Below are positions 9,478 through 19,214 of a DNA stretch of 64,000 nt, in pieces. A program made the position numbers and the translations under genes. Source of the DNA: Hydrogenophaga sp. (lineage in GTDB: Bacteria; Pseudomonadota; Gammaproteobacteria; Burkholderiales; Burkholderiaceae_C). Location: NCBI RefSeq assembly GCF_030373245.1, contig NZ_JAUCZF010000002.1:186001-250000 (forward strand), given 5' to 3'. Each line of letters begins with the position of its first letter. The stretch's first letter is position 1. A model generated the notes under the pieces. It was given only the letters and a program-made list of their open reading frames with translations, made no database searches and was not told the origin of the DNA.

Positions 9478-12400
9478 ATGAACGCTCCCACGCCGCTTTC
9501 GCTGTTTGACACCGCCACCGCCGACGCGCCGCGCCTGCGCGAGATTCCGTACAACTACACGTCGTTTTCGGATCGTGAAATTGTGCTTCGATTGCTGGGT
9601 GAGCGGGCCTGGTCCCTCCTTGAGGTGTTGCGGGGTGAGCGGCGCACCGGGCGTTCGGCCCGCATGCTTTACGAAGTGCTGGGTGACATCTGGGTGGTGC
9701 AGCGCAACCCCTACCTGCAGGACGACCTGCTCGACAACCCCAAGCGGCGCAGCGCGCTGGTGGATGCCTTGCACCACCGCCTGGGCGAGGTGCAGAAGCG
9801 GCGTACGCCGCAAGACGACGCCGAGCGCGATCTGCTGGTGGCCGAGCTGCTGGCAGCTGCCAGTCAGGCCGTGGATGCGTTCGCCCGCTCGTTTGAGCAC
9901 ATGGCCGCCCTGCGTCAGCGCGCGCAGAAGGCGCTCAAGCGCCTGACCGCCAAAGACAACATCAAGTTCGACGGCCTCTCTCGCGTGTCGCACGTCACCG
10001 ACGCGACCGACTGGCGCGTCGAATACCCCTTTGTGGTGCTCACGCCCGACACTGAAGTCGAGATGGCTGGCCTGGTGCAAGGCTGCGTCGAGCTGGGCCT
10101 GACCATCATTCCTCGCGGCGGTGGCACCGGCTACACCGGTGGAGCCATTCCGCTGACCTGGAAGAGCGCGGTGATCAACACCGAAAAGCTCGAAGCCATG
10201 ACCGAGGTCGAGTGGGTCGCTGTGCCTGGCCACGACCAGCCGCTGCCCACGGTGTGGACCGAGGCCGGTGTGGTGACCCAGCGCGTGGCCGATGCGGCCG
10301 AGCGCGCCGGCCATGTGTTCGCGGTCGATCCGACCAGCGCAGAAGCCTCGTGCATCGGCGGCAACATCGCGATGAACGCCGGTGGCAAGAAGGCTGTGCT
10401 CTGGGGCACGGCGCTGGACAACCTAGTGAGCTGGCGCATGGTGACGCCACAGGCGCAGTGGCTGGAAGTCACGCGGCTGGATCACAACCTGGGCAAGATT
10501 CACGATGCCGAGGTCGCCACCTTCGAACTCAAGACCTTTGAGGCCGACGGCAAGACCGTGGTGCGCACTGAGCAGTTGGTCATCCCCGGCAAGACATTCC
10601 GCAAGGAAGGTCTGGGCAAGGACGTGACCGACAAGTTCCTCAGCGGCCTGCCGGGCATCCAGAAAGAAGGTTGCGACGGCCTGATCACGAGCGCACGCTG
10701 GGTGGTGCACCGCATGCCGGCGCACGTGCGCACCGTCTGCCTGGAATTTTTTGGCAACCCCAAAGACGGCGTGCCCAGCATTGTCGACATCAAAGACTTC
10801 ATGTTTGCCGAGCAGAAGCGCTCGGGCGTGTTGCTCGCCGGCCTGGAGCATCTGGACGACCGCTACCTGAAGGCGGTGGGCTACACCACCAAGAGCAAAA
10901 AAGGCAATGGAGGCCTGCCCAAGATGGTGCTGGTGGGCGACATCGTGGGCGACGACGCCGACGCGGTGGCCCGCGCCACCAGCGAGGTGATCCGCATCGC
11001 CAACTCGCGCAGCGGCGAAGGCTTCACCGCCATCAGCCCCGAAGCGCGCAAGAAGTTCTGGCTCGATCGCAAACGGACCGCCGCGATCAGCAAGCACACC
11101 AACGCCTTCAAGATCAACGAAGACGTGGTCATCCCGTTGCCACGCATGGGCGAGTACACCGAGGGCATCGAGCGCATCAACATCGAGCTCTCGCTTCGCA
11201 ACAAGCTGAAGCTGTGCGACGCGCTGGAAGCGTTTCTCACCCGCGGCAACCTGCCGCTGGGCAAGACCGATGACGCCAGCGACATCCCCAGCGCCGAGCT
11301 GCTGGGCGACCGCGTTCAGCAGGGCCTGGCCCTGGTGCGCGAGGTGCGCGCGATGTGGGCGCTCTGGCTGCGCGATATCGACGCGCTCTTCCCACAGCTC
11401 CAGGACCACACCCTGCGTGCGAGCTGGAAGACGCAGATCCGCGCACCGTTGCAGCAGATTTTCAGCGGTGGTGCATTTGCGCCGCTGCTGGTCGAGTGCC
11501 AGGCGATTCACCAGCGCGTGCTCAAGGGCCGAGTCTGGGCGGCGCTCCACATGCACGCGGGCGATGGCAATGTGCACACCAACTTGCCGGTCAACAGCGA
11601 CGACTACGAGATGCTGCAGACGGCACACGAAGCGGTGGCCCGCATCATGGTGCTGGCACGCAGCCTGGACGGTGTGATCTCGGGCGAACACGGCATTGGC
11701 ATCACCAAGCTGGAGTTCCTGACCGATGCCGAGCTGCAGCCGTTTGCGGACTACAAGGCGAGGGTTGACCCGGAAGGGCGGTTCAACAAAGGCAAGCTGT
11801 TGCGCACTCCGAAATCCGGAGCAGGTGACGGAAACGTGCGCGCCGCCGACCTCTCTCACGCCTACACGCCCAGCTTTGGTCTGATGGGGCACGAGTCGCT
11901 CATCATGCAGCAGAGCGACATCGGCGCCATCGCCGATTCGGTCAAGGACTGCCTGCGCTGCGGCAAGTGCAAGCCCGTATGCGCGACCCACGTGCCGCGC
12001 GCCAACCTGCTGTACAGCCCGCGCAACAAGATCCTCGCCACTTCGCTGCTGGTGGAGGCGTTTCTGTACGAAGAGCAGACGCGCCGCGGCATCAGCATCA
12101 AGCACTGGGAAGAGTTCGAGGATGTGGCCGACCACTGCACGGTGTGCCACAAGTGCCTGAGCCCTTGTCCGGTGAATATCGACTTCGGCGATGTGACCAT
12201 GAACATGCGCAACCTGTTGCGCAAGATGGGGCAGAAGAGCTTCCGACCGGGCAACGCCGCGGCCATGTTCTTTCTGAATGCCACCAACCCCCAGACCATC
12301 AAGCTCATGCGCAGCGGCATGGTCGACATCGGCTTCAAGGCGCAACGGCTGGCCAACAGGCTGCTGGCGCGCATGGCGAAAAAGCAGACCGCTGCCCCGC

Positions 12401-13365
12401 CCGCCACACTCGGCTCCGCACCGATCAAAGAGCAGGTGATTCACTTCATTAACAAGAAGATGCCCGGCGGACTGCCCAAAAAAACCGCGCGCGCCTTGCT
12501 CGATATTGAAGACAAGGACTACGTGCCCATCATCCGCAACCCGGTGGCTACCACGGCCGAGACCGAAGCGGTGTTCTATTTCCCAGGGTGTGGCTCTGAG
12601 CGCCTGTTCAGCCAGGTCGGCCTGGCCACCCAGGCCATGCTGTGGCACGCGGGCGTGCAGACCGTGCTGCCGCCGGGTTACCTGTGCTGCGGCTACCCGC
12701 AGCGCGGCTCGGGACAGTTCGACAAGGCGGAAAAAATCATCACCGATAACCGGGTGTTGTTTCACCGCGTGGCCAACACCCTGAACTACCTCGACATCAA
12801 GACGGTGGTGGTGAGCTGCGGTACCTGCTACGACCAGCTGCAGGGTTACGAATTCGACCAGATTTTCCCCGGCTGCCGCATCATCGACATCCACGAATAC
12901 CTGCTGGAGAAAGGCATCACCCTGCCCGCGGGCCAGCCCGGTTACCTCTACCACGAGCCCTGTCACAACCCCATGAAACTGGGTGACTCGATGAAGACGG
13001 TTAAGGCCCTGGTGGGTGATCAGGTGATGAAGTCGGAGCGTTGCTGTGGCGAGTCCGGCACGCTGGGCGTGACCCGACCCGACATCTCGACTCAGGTGCG
13101 CTTCCGAAAGGAGGAGGAAATCCAGAAGGGCGAGGCCGCGCTGCGCGCCTCGGGCGCTGTGGGCCAGCAGGACAATATCAAGATCCTCACCTCCTGCCCC
13201 AGTTGCCTGCAGGGCCTGACCCGTTACGGCGATGACCTGAAGAACGGCCTGCTCGAAGCCGACTACATCGTGGTGGAAATGGCCAACCAGATCCTGGGCA
13301 AGGATTGGCTGCCTGACTATGTGGCGCGGGCCAATCAGGGCGGGATTGAGCGGGTCCTGGTGTGA
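9478..13365 (+). CDS. DUF3683 FAD-linked oxidase / Fe-S oxidoreductase fusion
   Basis: 1,295 residues from the chosen ATG ([10 protein letters not shown]); two in-frame starts lie slightly upstream and none has a good ribosome-binding site. Order: an N-terminal DUF3683 segment ([17 protein letters not shown]), a PCMH-type FAD-binding domain with [11 protein letters not shown] near residue 212, the FAD-oxidase C-terminal domain ([10 protein letters not shown] near 693; SGEHGIG near 735), two 4Fe-4S motifs ([11 protein letters not shown] near 825, [12 protein letters not shown] near 887), then two CCG domains ([10 protein letters not shown]...[15 protein letters not shown]...CCGESG). This is the D-lactate/glycolate dehydrogenase layout with the GlcD-like and GlcF-like halves in one chain, probably passing electrons to the quinone pool. 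The substrate is not determined by sequence. Confidence 0.9.
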   Translation: MNAPTPLSLFDTATADAPRLREIPYNYTSFSDREIVLRLLGERAWSLLEVLRGERRTGRSARMLYEVLGDIWVVQRNPYLQDDLLDNPKRRSALVDALHHRLGEVQKRRTPQDDAERDLLVAELLAAASQAVDAFARSFEHMAALRQRAQKALKRLTAKDNIKFDGLSRVSHVTDATDWRVEYPFVVLTPDTEVEMAGLVQGCVELGLTIIPRGGGTGYTGGAIPLTWKSAVINTEKLEAMTEVEWVAVPGHDQPLPTVWTEAGVVTQRVADAAERAGHVFAVDPTSAEASCIGGNIAMNAGGKKAVLWGTALDNLVSWRMVTPQAQWLEVTRLDHNLGKIHDAEVATFELKTFEADGKTVVRTEQLVIPGKTFRKEGLGKDVTDKFLSGLPGIQKEGCDGLITSARWVVHRMPAHVRTVCLEFFGNPKDGVPSIVDIKDFMFAEQKRSGVLLAGLEHLDDRYLKAVGYTTKSKKGNGGLPKMVLVGDIVGDDADAVARATSEVIRIANSRSGEGFTAISPEARKKFWLDRKRTAAISKHTNAFKINEDVVIPLPRMGEYTEGIERINIELSLRNKLKLCDALEAFLTRGNLPLGKTDDASDIPSAELLGDRVQQGLALVREVRAMWALWLRDIDALFPQLQDHTLRASWKTQIRAPLQQIFSGGAFAPLLVECQAIHQRVLKGRVWAALHMHAGDGNVHTNLPVNSDDYEMLQTAHEAVARIMVLARSLDGVISGEHGIGITKLEFLTDAELQPFADYKARVDPEGRFNKGKLLRTPKSGAGDGNVRAADLSHAYTPSFGLMGHESLIMQQSDIGAIADSVKDCLRCGKCKPVCATHVPRANLLYSPRNKILATSLLVEAFLYEEQTRRGISIKHWEEFEDVADHCTVCHKCLSPCPVNIDFGDVTMNMRNLLRKMGQKSFRPGNAAAMFFLNATNPQTIKLMRSGMVDIGFKAQRLANRLLARMAKKQTAAPPATLGSAPIKEQVIHFINKKMPGGLPKKTARALLDIEDKDYVPIIRNPVATTAETEAVFYFPGCGSERLFSQVGLATQAMLWHAGVQTVLPPGYLCCGYPQRGSGQFDKAEKIITDNRVLFHRVANTLNYLDIKTVVVSCGTCYDQLQGYEFDQIFPGCRIIDIHEYLLEKGITLPAGQPGYLYHEPCHNPMKLGDSMKTVKALVGDQVMKSERCCGESGTLGVTRPDISTQVRFRKEEEIQKGEAALRASGAVGQQDNIKILTSCPSCLQGLTRYGDDLKNGLLEADYIVVEMANQILGKDWLPDYVARANQGGIERVLV

Positions 13366-13545
13366 CCGCCCTGCGCCGCTGCGAAGCAGCTCACCCTCTC
13401 CCTGGGGAAGGTTGGCCCCATCAGCATCCCGGCCAGGCCGGTTCTGCGGTGTGTGCGGTTGGGGGCGCGCGCTCCGGAGGTGGCTCGGTGAAGCCAGCTG
13501 CGCATCGAGGGATCGGAGTGTTTTTGCAAATGAAAGTGAACTGAC

Positions 13546-13959
13546 ATGGCCGGCTTGAACAAGACCACCCCCACCCCGCAGGACATCACCCTGCACAGCC
13601 AATCGCGCGTGCTGGAGATTGCTTTTTCTGACGGTCAGACCTTTCGCCTGCCGTTTGAATTGATGCGGGTGTATTCGCCTTCGGCCGAGGTGCAGGGCCA
13701 CGGCCCGGGTCAGGAGGTGCTGCAGACCGGCAAGCGCGAGGTCGGCATTGTGGCGCTGGAGCCGGTGGGCAACTACGCAGTGCAGCCGACTTTCAGCGAC
13801 GGCCACAGCAGCGGCATCTTCTCTTGGGACTATCTGTATTTCCTCGGCAGCCAGCAGACCGAGTTGTGGGCTGATTACAACGCCCGCCTGCTCGCAGCGG
13901 GCATGGAGCGCGATGCGTCCATGCCGGAGAAGGCGGGATCGTCCTGCGGCAGTCACTAG
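13546..13959 (+). CDS. DUF971 domain protein
   Basis: 137 residues. DUF971 (the small fold also found at the N-terminus of gamma-butyrobetaine hydroxylase) covers about residues 12-110: [34 protein letters not shown], a [22 protein letters not shown] block and [12 protein letters not shown]. Stand-alone members have no established activity; relatives have been linked to Fe-S proteins. It lies 17 bases before ubiE on the same strand. The 180-base gap before it, after the DUF3683 gene, holds GC-rich sequence in which I could not define a clean terminator or promoter. Confidence 0.9.
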   Translation: MAGLNKTTPTPQDITLHSQSRVLEIAFSDGQTFRLPFELMRVYSPSAEVQGHGPGQEVLQTGKREVGIVALEPVGNYAVQPTFSDGHSSGIFSWDYLYFLGSQQTELWADYNARLLAAGMERDASMPEKAGSSCGSH

Positions 13960-13976
13960 CGCCTAACATTGCCGTT

Positions 13977-14708
13977 ATGGGCTCGACACACTTCGGATTC
14001 AAGACGGTAGACGAACGCGAAAAAGCGCAGCGCGTGCGCGGCGTGTTCGATTCGGTGGCGCCCAAATACGATGTCATGAACGACCTGATGTCGGCCGGCC
14101 TGCACCGCGTCTGGAAGCGCTACACCCTCACGGTGGCCAACCCCCAGCCAGGTGACCAGGTGCTCGACATCGCCGGCGGCACTGGCGATCTGGCTCTGGC
14201 CTTTGCCCGAAAAGTTGGTCCGACAGGTCGCGTGGTGCACACCGACATCAACGAGGCCATGCTGCGAGAGGGACGCAACCGGCTGCTCGATCTGGGTGTT
14301 TCCTTGCCTACCAGCGTATGCGACGCCGAAAAACTGCCTTTCGCCAGCGAATCGTTTGACTTCGTCAGCGTCGCCTTCGGCTTGCGCAACATGACCCACA
14401 AAGACCTGGCGCTCGCCGAAATGTGCCGCGTGCTCAAGCCCGGTGGCAAGTTGCTGGTGCTGGAGTTCTCGCACGTGGCGAGGCCGCTGGCCAAGGCCTA
14501 CGACTGGTACTCATTCAACATCTTGCCGCGCCTGGGACAGTGGGTTGCCGGTGATGCCGAGAGCTATCGCTACCTGGCCGAATCGATCCGCATGCACCCC
14601 GACCAGGAGACCTTGCGCCAGATGATGAAGAGCGCCGGGTTCGGGCATGTCGATGTGCACAACCTCAGCGGCGGGGTGGTAGCGCTGCACATGGGCATCA
14701 AGTGCTGA
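13977..14708 (+). CDS. ubiE: Ubiquinone/menaquinone C-methyltransferase
   Basis: 243 residues. It methylates demethylated quinone precursors at the ring carbon using SAM. Family signatures are present: the N-terminal [10 protein letters not shown]-like segment ([22 protein letters not shown]), SAM motif [16 protein letters not shown], and near the C-terminus [17 protein letters not shown] followed by a [12 protein letters not shown] ending. It opens the ubiE...ubiJ-ubiB group found together in many proteobacteria. Confidence 0.97.
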   Translation: MGSTHFGFKTVDEREKAQRVRGVFDSVAPKYDVMNDLMSAGLHRVWKRYTLTVANPQPGDQVLDIAGGTGDLALAFARKVGPTGRVVHTDINEAMLREGRNRLLDLGVSLPTSVCDAEKLPFASESFDFVSVAFGLRNMTHKDLALAEMCRVLKPGGKLLVLEFSHVARPLAKAYDWYSFNILPRLGQWVAGDAESYRYLAESIRMHPDQETLRQMMKSAGFGHVDVHNLSGGVVALHMGIKC

Positions 14709-14748
14709 GCGGGCCGGGTGTGCAGACAGAGAAAGGCAGGGCGAGGCG

Positions 14749-15708
14749 ATGAATGGCAAGCTGATCGGGTCCCTGGTGCTGGCCTGCGCGCTGACGATGA
14801 GCGCACAGTTCGCCTGGACCCAGCCACTCATCAGCGGCTCGTCCGTCGACCCGACTTCGTCGGCCGGGATCCCGCGCGTGGCGGCTGCGCCAGCGGTGCC
14901 CGTGGTGGCCCAGTCGGTCCAGCGTTCCAGCTCGTCCGCAGGGGCGACTGCCTCGCCGCGAACCGCAGGCGGCCTGCTGGGTGGTCTGGCGGCGGGCCTG
15001 GGGCTGGTCTGGCTGGCGGTGGCGCTGGGCTTCGGCGAGTCTTTTGCCTCGTTGTTGCTGGTGGCCTTGGTTGCGGTGGCGTTGCTGGTTTTAATCGGGC
15101 TGTTCTGGCGCCGCCGCACCGCGGCCGAGCCTTCTGGCCTGGCCTACCGGGCAGCCACCGGTGCGGCAGGCAGTTCGCAGTTCGACCCGGCCACGCCACG
15201 CGGCTACAACGCCAAGAACGTCGGCAACGATGCGTCTGCCCGGCCGTGGGAGCACCAGAGCGGGACTGAAGACGCGATCGCCGGCTTCGATTCCACGGTG
15301 AGCGACGACGCGTCCTGGGGGGTACCTGAGGGGTTTGACACCGCGGCCTTTCTCAAGGCCTCCAAGGCCAATTTCGTGAGCCTTCAGGAGGCCTGGGACC
15401 GGTCCGACATTCCCGCCTTGCGCGCCATGATGACCGACAGCATGCTGGACCAGATCAAGGTGCAGCTGGCTGAGCGCGAACAGGCGCAGGGAGGCTCGGT
15501 GAACCGCACCGATGTGGTCATGCTCGAAGCCCGGCTGCTGGGCATTGAGGAGTTTCCTGAAGGCTACATGGCCAGCGTGGAGTTCTCCGGCCTGATCCGC
15601 GAGGATGTGTCCTCGGGACCCAACCCGTTTCGAGAGGTCTGGAACATCACCCGAACCCGTTCGGGCCCGGGTGGCTGGCTGGTGGCAGGCGTGCAAGCCT
15701 TGCAATAG
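14749..15708 (+). CDS. Tim44-like domain protein, exported or membrane-anchored
   Basis: 319 residues. An N-terminal signal sequence (GKLIGSLVLACALTMSAQFAW), a Ser/Ala/Pro-rich linker, one or two hydrophobic segments around residues 80-122 (GLLGGLAAGLGLVWLAVAL and FASLLLVALVAVALLVLIGLF) followed by a basic RRR, and a C-terminal Tim44-like domain from about residue 195 (FLKASKANFVSLQEAWDRSD ... LRAMMTDSMLDQIK ... EVWNITRTRSGPGGWLVAGVQAL). The Tim44 domain is thought to bind lipid or membrane-associated partners. Its position between ubiE and ubiJ suggests, as inference only, a role near the membrane-bound ubiquinone biosynthesis assembly. Confidence 0.9.
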   Translation: MNGKLIGSLVLACALTMSAQFAWTQPLISGSSVDPTSSAGIPRVAAAPAVPVVAQSVQRSSSSAGATASPRTAGGLLGGLAAGLGLVWLAVALGFGESFASLLLVALVAVALLVLIGLFWRRRTAAEPSGLAYRAATGAAGSSQFDPATPRGYNAKNVGNDASARPWEHQSGTEDAIAGFDSTVSDDASWGVPEGFDTAAFLKASKANFVSLQEAWDRSDIPALRAMMTDSMLDQIKVQLAEREQAQGGSVNRTDVVMLEARLLGIEEFPEGYMASVEFSGLIREDVSSGPNPFREVWNITRTRSGPGGWLVAGVQALQ

Positions 15709-15771
15709 CGTGAATTCGCGGCGGCCCATGCCCTGGGGGCCACGAGGCGGGCGGTTTATCCGTCAAAATCG

Positions 15772-16401
15772 ATGGTCATGAACACCGACCCATCCGAGTC
15801 CCCACCCGGCGCCAACGCCGATCCCCGTTCGCCGCGCGACTTTCTGCAGTCGCTGCTCGCCAAGCTGCAGCCGCCCGACTGGGTGGTTCAAGAGCTGCAA
15901 AACCGCCTCGTCATCCTGCTCAACCACGTACTGATGCAGGAGCCGCAGGCTCAGGAGCGCCTCAGGCGACAGCAGGGCAAGCCAGTGCGCGTGCAATGGG
16001 GTGATTTCCACCTCACGCTGGCCGCCACCGCGGCTGGCCTGCTGGAACGCCCGATGGGCGCGCCCACCCCCGATCTCACCATGACACTGATCCAGACCTC
16101 GCCCCTGGCGCTGGCCCAGACGGCGCTGCTGGGCAACAAGCCCGAGGTGGATGTGAAGGGAGACGTGCAGCTGGCGTCCGAGGTGGCCTGGCTGGTGGAC
16201 AACGTGCGCTGGGATGTGGAGGAAGATCTCTCGCGCGTGGTCGGTGATGCCACGGCACACCGCATCGGTCAGTTTGCGCGCAGCGCTGCTCAGGCGGTGC
16301 GCGGCTTTGTGGACCGGGTGCCCAAGCCGCCATTTGCCAAAAGGGCTGAAGCGCCGGGTCAGTCGCCCGGCCCAGGCGCTGGCGGCGGCAATCCGGCATG
16401 A
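15772..16401 (+). CDS. ubiJ: Ubiquinone biosynthesis accessory factor UbiJ (SCP2 domain)
   Basis: 209 residues, with a second ATG six bases later (MNTDPSE) as an equally possible start. The N-terminal half carries an SCP2-like lipid-binding fold ([30 protein letters not shown]... [11 protein letters not shown]), and the C-terminal part ([29 protein letters not shown]) matches the UbiJ family. UbiJ works with UbiK to organise lipid intermediates for the soluble Ubi complex. It overlaps ubiB by 4 bases, matching the ubiE-ubiJ-ubiB order of Escherichia coli apart from the inserted Tim44 gene. Confidence 0.92.
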   Translation: MVMNTDPSESPPGANADPRSPRDFLQSLLAKLQPPDWVVQELQNRLVILLNHVLMQEPQAQERLRRQQGKPVRVQWGDFHLTLAATAAGLLERPMGAPTPDLTMTLIQTSPLALAQTALLGNKPEVDVKGDVQLASEVAWLVDNVRWDVEEDLSRVVGDATAHRIGQFARSAAQAVRGFVDRVPKPPFAKRAEAPGQSPGPGAGGGNPA

Positions 16402-17963
16402 CGCGTTTTTACCGCGGCGCCTTCATCATCTGGGTGGTGTTGCGTTACGGACTGGACGAGCTGGTGCTCTCCAGTTTCCAGCATCCCTGGCTGCGCCGGC
16501 TCACCCGCATCGTGCGCTTTGGTCGCAAGCTGGACTCTCCGCGCGGGGTGCGCCTGCGCCAGGCGCTGGAGCGGCTGGGCCCGATTTTCGTCAAGTTTGG
16601 CCAGGTGCTCTCGACACGGAGAGACCTGCTGCCGCCCGATATCGCCGACGAGCTGGCGCTGCTGCAAGACCGCGTGCCGCCGTTCCCCAGCGAGGTGGCG
16701 GTGGCCACCATCGAGCGGGCGTTTGGCAAGCCGCTGGATGCGGTGTTCTCCCATTTTGACCAGGTGCCGGTGGCCAGCGCCTCGATCGCGCAGGTCCATT
16801 TCGCCACCCTGAAGACGGGACGCCAGGGTGGGCGTGAGGTGGCGGTGAAGGTGTTGCGGCCCAACATGCTGCCCGCGATCGAGAAAGACCTGGGTCTGAT
16901 GCGCATGATGGCCGGCTGGGTCGAGAAGCTGTCGGCGGACGGTAAGCGCCTGAAACCGCGGGAAGTGGTCGGCGAGTTCGACAAATACCTGCATGAAGAG
17001 CTTGATCTGCTGCGCGAGGCGTCCAATGCCGCCCAGCTGCGGCGCAACATGACGGGGCTGGATCTGGTGCTCATCCCGGAAATGTTCTGGGACTACTGCC
17101 ACACCGAGGTGATGGTGATGCAGCGCATGCAAGGCCTGCCGATCAACAAGGTGGCCGAGTTGCGTCGCCGTGGCGTGGACATTGCGAGGCTGGCGCGCGA
17201 CGGGGTGACGATCTTTTTCACCCAGGTGTTTCGCGATGGCTTTTTCCATGCCGACATGCACCCGGGCAACATCCAGGTCAGCGTGGATCCGGCCACTTTC
17301 GGACGCTACATTTCGCTCGATTTCGGCATCGTGGGCACGCTGACCGAGTTTGACAAGGAATACCTGGCGCAGAACTTCACCGCCTTTTTCCGCCGCGACT
17401 ACAAGCGTGTTGCCGAGCTGCATGTGGAGAGTGGCTGGGTGCCCGCCGAGACCCGCATCGACGAGCTGGAAGGCGCGATCCGAGCCGTCTGCGAGCCTTA
17501 CTTCGACCGCCCGCTCAAAGAGATTTCGCTCGGCATGGTGTTGATGCGCCTGTTCCAGACCTCGCGCCGCTTCCAGGTCGAAATCCAGCCCCAGCTGGTC
17601 CTGCTGCAGAAAACCCTCCTGAACATCGAGGGGCTGGGCCGTGACCTGGACCCCGAGCTTGATCTCTGGAGTACCGCCAAACCGTTTCTGGAGAAATGGA
17701 TGCTGGAGCAGGTCGGGCCCCAGAAGCTGCTGCAGCAGCTCAAGGCCGAAGCGCCGCAGTACGCCAAGCTGCTGCCAGCTTTGCCCCGCCTGCTGCACGA
17801 CTTCCTGCAGCACAAGCCACACGAGCTGCGGCGCGAGCTCGATAGCCTGCTGGCCGAACAAAGGCGAACCAACCGGCTGCTGCAGGCGGTGATCTGGGGC
17901 GGGGTGGGCTTTTTGCTCGGCCTGCTGCTGATGCAGTTGCTCATGCGCGTACGGCTCTGGTAG
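16398..17963 (+). CDS. ubiB: Ubiquinone biosynthesis atypical kinase/ATPase
   Basis: 521 residues. It belongs to the ABC1/ADCK/UbiB protein-kinase-like family. The KxGQ motif ([18 protein letters not shown]) that occludes the active site, the Ala-rich nucleotide loop (ASIAQVHFA), the VKVLRPNM lysine, HADMHPGNI catalytic loop and LDFGIVG metal-binding motif are all present. Two C-terminal hydrophobic segments ([19 protein letters not shown]) anchor it in the membrane. It is needed for aerobic ubiquinone synthesis, probably by extracting lipid precursors from the membrane. Confidence 0.97.
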   Translation: MTRFYRGAFIIWVVLRYGLDELVLSSFQHPWLRRLTRIVRFGRKLDSPRGVRLRQALERLGPIFVKFGQVLSTRRDLLPPDIADELALLQDRVPPFPSEVAVATIERAFGKPLDAVFSHFDQVPVASASIAQVHFATLKTGRQGGREVAVKVLRPNMLPAIEKDLGLMRMMAGWVEKLSADGKRLKPREVVGEFDKYLHEELDLLREASNAAQLRRNMTGLDLVLIPEMFWDYCHTEVMVMQRMQGLPINKVAELRRRGVDIARLARDGVTIFFTQVFRDGFFHADMHPGNIQVSVDPATFGRYISLDFGIVGTLTEFDKEYLAQNFTAFFRRDYKRVAELHVESGWVPAETRIDELEGAIRAVCEPYFDRPLKEISLGMVLMRLFQTSRRFQVEIQPQLVLLQKTLLNIEGLGRDLDPELDLWSTAKPFLEKWMLEQVGPQKLLQQLKAEAPQYAKLLPALPRLLHDFLQHKPHELRRELDSLLAEQRRTNRLLQAVIWGGVGFLLGLLLMQLLMRVRLW

Positions 17964-18022
17964 GGCGCCGCCATCGGGTGCAAGATCTGGGCAGTCGACG
18001 CTCACATAAAGCCACCCCAATT

Positions 18023-18028
18023 TATAAT
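18023..18028 (+). promoter_or_regulatory. Candidate -10 box upstream of the FmdB-like gene
   Basis: A perfect TATAAT with a following G-rich start region, 81 bases upstream of the FmdB-like ATG. The bases 16-18 upstream do not form a good -35 hexamer. It lies in the 145-base gap after ubiB and would start the FmdB-DUF502 transcript, possibly continuing into aspS. Confidence 0.4.
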
Positions 18029-18108
18029 GCTCGGTTTCGCTCCTGCCGGGAGCGTTGGGCCCGTCTTCGCTCAGGCGCCTGGGCCTCCATTACTCCACGG
18101 GTTTCACC

Positions 18109-18462
18109 ATGCCGATCTATGCCTACAAGTGCACCTCCTGCGGTCATGCCAAAGACGCTTTGCAGAAAGTGTCTGATGCGCCGCTGACCGTGTGCCCTGC
18201 CTGCGGTGAGGCCCATTTCCAGAAACAGCTCACGGCAGCTGGTTTTCAGCTCAAGGGGTCTGGCTGGTACGTGACCGATTTTCGCAACGGTCAGGCTGCG
18301 GCGTCGGCGCCGGTCGAGAGCAAGAGCAGCGGCGAGGTGGCCGCCAAATCGGGCGATAACCCAGCTCCCGCCGCATCGTCTCCAGCCCCTGCGCCCGCGC
18401 CCGGATCTGCATCCGCGTCCGCGCCCGCGGCAGCCGCGCCCACTCCTCGCAAAGCCGACTGA
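18109..18462 (+). CDS. FmdB family zinc-ribbon protein
   Basis: 117 residues. The N-terminal 45 residues are a small zinc ribbon with two cysteine pairs (YKCTSCGHAKD and VCPACGEAHFQK), followed by the usual FQLKGSGWYVTDF segment. The last 45 residues are a low-complexity Ala/Pro/Ser tail with no predicted structure. FmdB-like proteins were named from a putative regulator of formamidase/amidase genes; their function is not well established. The gene is 12 bases upstream of the DUF502 gene and close to aspS, a common beta-proteobacterial order. Confidence 0.92.
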   Translation: MPIYAYKCTSCGHAKDALQKVSDAPLTVCPACGEAHFQKQLTAAGFQLKGSGWYVTDFRNGQAAASAPVESKSSGEVAAKSGDNPAPAASSPAPAPAPGSASASAPAAAAPTPRKAD

Positions 18463-18474
18463 GCCAGCCGATCC

Positions 18475-19155
18475 ATGTTGTCCGTGCGCAAATGGTTGCT
18501 GTCCGGCCTGCTGGTGCTGGTGCCGCTCATCATCACCCTTTGGGTGCTGGACTGGGTGGTATCCACGCTGGATCAGACCCTGACCATCCTGCCGTTCAGC
18601 TGGCAGCCAGACCAGCTGTTCGGCGTGCACATTCCAGGGCTGGGCGTGGCGTTTGCGTTTCTCGTCGTGCTCTCCATCGGTGCAATGGCATCCAACATCA
18701 TCGGCAACCGGCTGGTGAACTGGTGGCATGCGCTGCTGCACCGCATTCCGGTGGTGCGCTCGATCTACTCGGGCGTCAAACAGGTATCGGACACGCTGTT
18801 TTCTGAGAAGGGCAATGCCTTTCGCAAAGCTTTGCTGGTGCAGTGGCCGCATCCGGGGATGTGGACCATCGGTTTCCTCACTGGTTCGCCGGCGGGTGAT
18901 GTGCTGCGCCAGCTGCGCACGCAGGTGCCCCCCGGCGGTGAGACCGAGGAGTTTCACAGCGTGTTTGTACCGACCACGCCCAACCCCACCGGGGGCTACT
19001 TCGTGATGGTGCGCAGGACCGACTGCGTGGAACTGGCCATGAGCGTCGACGAAGCGCTGACCTACATCGTTTCCATGGGCGTGATCGTGCCCGGCGGACC
19101 CAAGAACGGTGGCCTGAAACTGGCCACCCCACCCCAACCACCGGCGCCCGTCTGA
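18475..19155 (+). CDS. DUF502 membrane protein
   Basis: 226 residues. Two membrane segments (about residues 8-28, LLSGLLVLVPLIITLWVLDWV, and 58-75, GLGVAFAFLVVLSIGAMA) are followed by a soluble domain with family signatures RIPVVRSIYSGVKQVSDTLF and VPTTPNPTGGYFVMV. DUF502 proteins are conserved in proteobacteria and plant plastids without an agreed bacterial function. The gene lies 59 bases before aspS. Confidence 0.93.
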   Translation: MLSVRKWLLSGLLVLVPLIITLWVLDWVVSTLDQTLTILPFSWQPDQLFGVHIPGLGVAFAFLVVLSIGAMASNIIGNRLVNWWHALLHRIPVVRSIYSGVKQVSDTLFSEKGNAFRKALLVQWPHPGMWTIGFLTGSPAGDVLRQLRTQVPPGGETEEFHSVFVPTTPNPTGGYFVMVRRTDCVELAMSVDEALTYIVSMGVIVPGGPKNGGLKLATPPQPPAPV

Positions 19156-19214
19156 GGCGCCGTCTTCCGATTCCCTGCCGCTGCGAGCGGCTGTTCTGCT
19201 GAAAGTACCCCGAG

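Noticed and set aside
10423-13956. A 1,177-codon open frame on the minus strand
   Set aside because: It is antisense to the DUF3683 oxidoreductase, which has intact domains. The translation is rich in His, Gln, Ala and Val and shows no domain; it results from strong GC bias at the third codon position.
16359-18020. Long minus-strand open frame across ubiJ/ubiB, and similar long antisense frames over hemA, aspS, nadB, metG and the large hybrid kinase
   Set aside because: Same composition artefact: they lie over genes with complete, recognisable domains and have none of their own.
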